DNA from: JASMTM01 sp046483075
Lineage (GTDB): Bacteria; Thermotogota; Thermotogae; Petrotogales; Kosmotogaceae
Length of the DNA: 64,000 nucleotides
Direction: 5' to 3'
Assembly (NCBI GenBank): GCA_046483075.1
Contig: JAWODV010000042.1
Location: 80,250-144,249 of the forward strand
A program made the position numbers and the translations under genes. Below are positions 62,328 to 64,000 of the stretch, piece by piece (within the stretch, counting starts at the first letter, position 1; the number at the start of each line of letters is the position of its first letter). The notes beneath the pieces were generated by a model. The model had not been told where the DNA came from. It did no database searches and saw only the letters and a program-made list of their open reading frames with translations.

Positions 62328-62897
62328 GTGCGCAAAAAGATAAACACAAAACAAAAAATAATTGAAGCCGCACGAAAAAGTTTTGCTGAAAAGGGATATA
62401 ATGGAGTCAGCATGTCTGAGATTGCAAAAGAAGCCAGGGTAAAAAAGGCACTTATCTACTATTATTTTCCCAGTAAAGAAGAGTTATTTTACGAAGTATG
62501 GCATTTTTCAATGGACGAACTCGAAACCCACCTGTTCAATGATGTAGAAAACGAAAACATGTATCTCAAAAAGCTTAAAAAATTGCTAAAATCATACATC
62601 GATTTTATGACTAATAAAACAGAGGTTCAGCGGATTATTCTCAGAGAGCGAGTCAATTTTTCAAGAACAGATCAAGATTCCTGGGAACGGGTAAAAGACC
62701 GTTATATGAGTTTAAGAAAGCGAATATCTAATCTCATTGAAGAATCAAAGAACCTCGAAGTAATTGACAGTAATATAGATTCTAATGACGCAGCAGATTT
62801 AATATTAAACGGTTTAAGTTCTTCAAATGATCCCCGTAGTCTCGAAAATATTCGGGAAATCATCTGGAGAGGTCTTGTAAAAAACGAAGAAAATTAA
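62328..62897 (+). CDS. TetR-family transcriptional regulator
   Basis: A 189-residue TetR regulator. The N-terminal helix-turn-helix reads KIIEAARKSFAEKGYNGVSM, then IAKEARVKKALIYYYFPSKE; the C-terminal ligand domain is variable. GTG start with AGGTGGTGAT upstream, 15 nt after the radical SAM gene. It probably represses this unit through the palindrome at 60828-60841. Ligand unknown. Confidence 0.92.
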   Translation: MRKKINTKQKIIEAARKSFAEKGYNGVSMSEIAKEARVKKALIYYYFPSKEELFYEVWHFSMDELETHLFNDVENENMYLKKLKKLLKSYIDFMTNKTEVQRIILRERVNFSRTDQDSWERVKDRYMSLRKRISNLIEESKNLEVIDSNIDSNDAADLILNGLSSSNDPRSLENIREIIWRGLVKNEEN

Positions 62898-62912
62898 TAA
62901 TTAACAATTGTT

Positions 62913-62944
62913 AAAAAGGGAGATGATTATCATCTCCCTTTTTT
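62913..62944 (+). terminator. Terminator of the radical SAM-tetR unit
   Basis: A perfect 14-bp stem, AAAAAGGGAGATGA with TCATCTCCCTTTTT around TTA, is followed by T. The palindrome TTAACAATTGTTAA (62901-62914) overlaps its left edge. Confidence 0.95.
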
Positions 62945-63304
62945 GATGCTAAATAAGTTTAATTTAACAATGGTAACTTTTTAATTACTGCATGAAAGAA
63001 GAAACTTTTACTATAAATAGCATAGATATTGGCATAATAACGCATCTTTCTTAATTTATAAACGCCATAAAACCTGCGCAAAGATATTTTGAGCTACTCA
63101 CAAATTTTTCTCATAACAGTTAATCAACAACGCATTTAATTTTTCATCATACTTAACTAAAAGAGTTAAATGTGAAACTTAGCGAAAAAAAGTATATATA
63201 TCTTTGAAATACCAATGATGAATCATTTTTTTACAAAATATAAGGAATTAAAGAAAAACGAAATTAATAAGAAATAACCGTTGAATACTACTGAGGATTC
63301 CCAT
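62945..63304. other. AT-rich intergenic region without visible gene
   Basis: About 360 bases of low-complexity AT-rich sequence. I see no reading frame with a ribosome binding site, no strong hairpin and no RNA gene. Confidence 0.5.
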
Positions 63305-63333
63305 TTGATACTATTTATGATAAACTCTAATAA
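63305..63333 (+). promoter_or_regulatory. Promoter of the small membrane protein gene
   Basis: TTGATA (63305-63310) and TAATAA (63328-63333) are 17 bp apart, about 25 nt before the start codon. Confidence 0.6.
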
Positions 63334-63357
63334 AATATTTATTTGGAGGTTAATATA

Positions 63358-63525
63358 ATGCAGTTAATTATCTTCTTTCTAGCAATTATTGGCGCAATTG
63401 TAATGCTTCCTTTGGCATTAAGTGTAGCAGCCTGTCTTTTACGAGCAATTTTTGGACTGTTATTCATAGGTTTAGCAATTTTCAGCGTAATATGGCTACT
63501 AACGGCTATCTTAGCTGTATTTTAA
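63358..63525 (+). CDS. Small hydrophobic membrane protein
   Basis: A 55-residue protein made of two hydrophobic helices (about 2-26 and 30-54) joined by LLRA; beginning MQLIIFFLAIIGAIV. ATG 63358 has TGGAGG at 9 nt, its own promoter and its own terminator, which makes it a credible gene despite its length. It could be a membrane-stress peptide, a transporter helper or a type I toxin-like peptide; nothing decides. Confidence 0.65.
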   Translation: MQLIIFFLAIIGAIVMLPLALSVAACLLRAIFGLLFIGLAIFSVIWLLTAILAVF

Positions 63526-63582
63526 ACTCACTTAAATGTTTTAGTCATTAAATCTTATACTTTTCACATAAAGTGCAAATTG

Positions 63583-63616
63583 AAATGCCACTGCTTAAGT
63601 GGCATTTATTATTTTC
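63583..63616 (+). terminator. Terminator after the small membrane protein
   Basis: AAATGCCACT pairs with AGTGGCATTT over 10 bp around GCTTA, followed by ATTATTTT. Confidence 0.9.
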
Positions 63617-63753
63617 TATACCCTTCATATTTCTATTCATTTTAAGCATTAACTCCAATATTTCATACCGACACAAGCATATAACTGTTTGTCCCATAAC
63701 ACCCATAACTGATTGTTCTTTAAACCCATTTATCAGAAACTGTTTTAAAAAAT

Positions 63754-63998
63754 CTCCCCTTACGAGGGGAGTCCTGCGAAGCAGGGAGGGGTGTCAGGTT
63801 TTTGAATTACCCTCCTAAACATTCTGCCTTTGATGGCAGGGCACCGCTTTCGGTGATGTTATTCTGTTCCTACCAAAACCTAAAGCCCAGCCTCTATAAC
63901 CGATTGATTGATTTTTTACCCGCCGTAGGCGCAAATCCGAGCGCAGCTCGCACATCCTGCTGTCCCTCAAGCAGCATATCCGTGTGTTTCCCAACACG
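63754..63998. repeat. Array of eight short hairpins, GC-richer than surroundings
   Basis: Consecutive small inverted repeats with 3-9 nt loops lie at 63754-63771 (CTCCCC/GGGGAG), 63773-63785 (CCTGC/GCAGG), 63824-63839 (CTGCC/GGCAG), 63842-63855 (CACCG/CGGTG), 63921-63931 (CGCC/GGCG), 63938-63950 (CGAGC/GCTCG), 63958-63976 (TGCTG/CAGCA) and 63981-63998 (CGTGT/ACACG). The last three are each preceded by ATCC. No coding signal fits. It may be a dispersed palindromic repeat or a structured RNA continuing past the window. Confidence 0.65.
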
Positions 63999-64000
63999 CA

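Noticed and set aside
63573..63818. Open frame of 81 codons on the plus strand
   Set aside because: It spans the terminator of the small membrane protein gene and the first hairpins and lacks a ribosome binding site.
63815..63997. Open frame of 60 codons on the minus strand at the window end
   Set aside because: It reads through the hairpin array, has no ribosome binding site and an Arg/Cys-rich product typical of chance frames in palindromic DNA.
63754..63998. CRISPR array
   Set aside because: The stems differ from one another and there is no constant direct repeat with unique spacers; no cas gene is in the window.

Overview
The window looks like a chromosomal segment of a Thermotogota bacterium (order Thermotogales, Kosmotogales or Petrotogales; the genus cannot be fixed by eye). 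The supports are a maltosyltransferase-like GH13 enzyme, a fermentative 2-oxoacid:ferredoxin oxidoreductase operon, the ornithine aminomutase pathway, an Lnt-type lipoprotein N-acyltransferase (a diderm trait) and ribosomal proteins of Thermotoga type. DNA is AT-rich. Genes are packed in long co-oriented runs with 4-11 nt overlaps, and ribosome binding sites are strong (GGAGG), often before TTG or GTG starts. No phage, insertion sequence or CRISPR array is visible.

Layout. 1-365: 5' part of a class V aminotransferase (minus). 1053-8613 (plus): amino-acid fermentation operon with aminotransferase, butyrate-kinase-like enzyme, phosphate butyryltransferase, second kinase, an unassigned P-loop protein and four subunits of a 2-oxoacid:ferredoxin oxidoreductase. 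Together they could convert amino acids through 2-oxoacids, acyl-CoA and acyl-phosphate to a carboxylic acid plus ATP. 8714-13772 (minus): bPH-like membrane protein, mnmE, mfd. 13818-16557 (plus): TPP riboswitch with terminator, thiB (apparent ACG start) and thiP. 16523-18552 (minus): nth and an M18 aminopeptidase. 18700-25341 (plus): ECF sigma factor, candidate anti-sigma and periplasmic partner; perR; pheST; inositol-monophosphatase family gene.

25328-33039 (minus): envelope cluster (UDP-galactopyranose mutase, GT2, flippase-like protein, GT4, lnt, HAD phosphatase, PP-loop ATPase). 33147-38468 (minus): ornithine oxidation operon ord-ortA-ortB-oraS-oraE. 38630-54618 (minus): a long housekeeping run, in transcription order rplU, rpmA, rplM, rpsI, dnaG, rpoD, small ORF, degenerate ABC ATPase, PfkB kinase, CBS protein, mtaB, class IV aminotransferase, dciA-like, gyrB, ftsQ-like, ftsA, ftsZ, pilB.

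54814-64000: tRNA-Ser, the GH13 enzyme, spoVS, a five-tRNA operon (Pro-Gly-Arg-His-Arg), a metal-site-less M24 homologue, a secreted parvulin-type isomerase, a radical SAM/TetR pair with a palindromic operator, a 55-residue membrane protein, and a dense array of short hairpins running off the window end.

The items most worth a second look are the radical SAM/TetR unit, the hairpin array, the ACG start of thiB, the P-loop protein inside the oxidoreductase operon, and the ECF sigma module whose anti-sigma candidate has no zinc motif.
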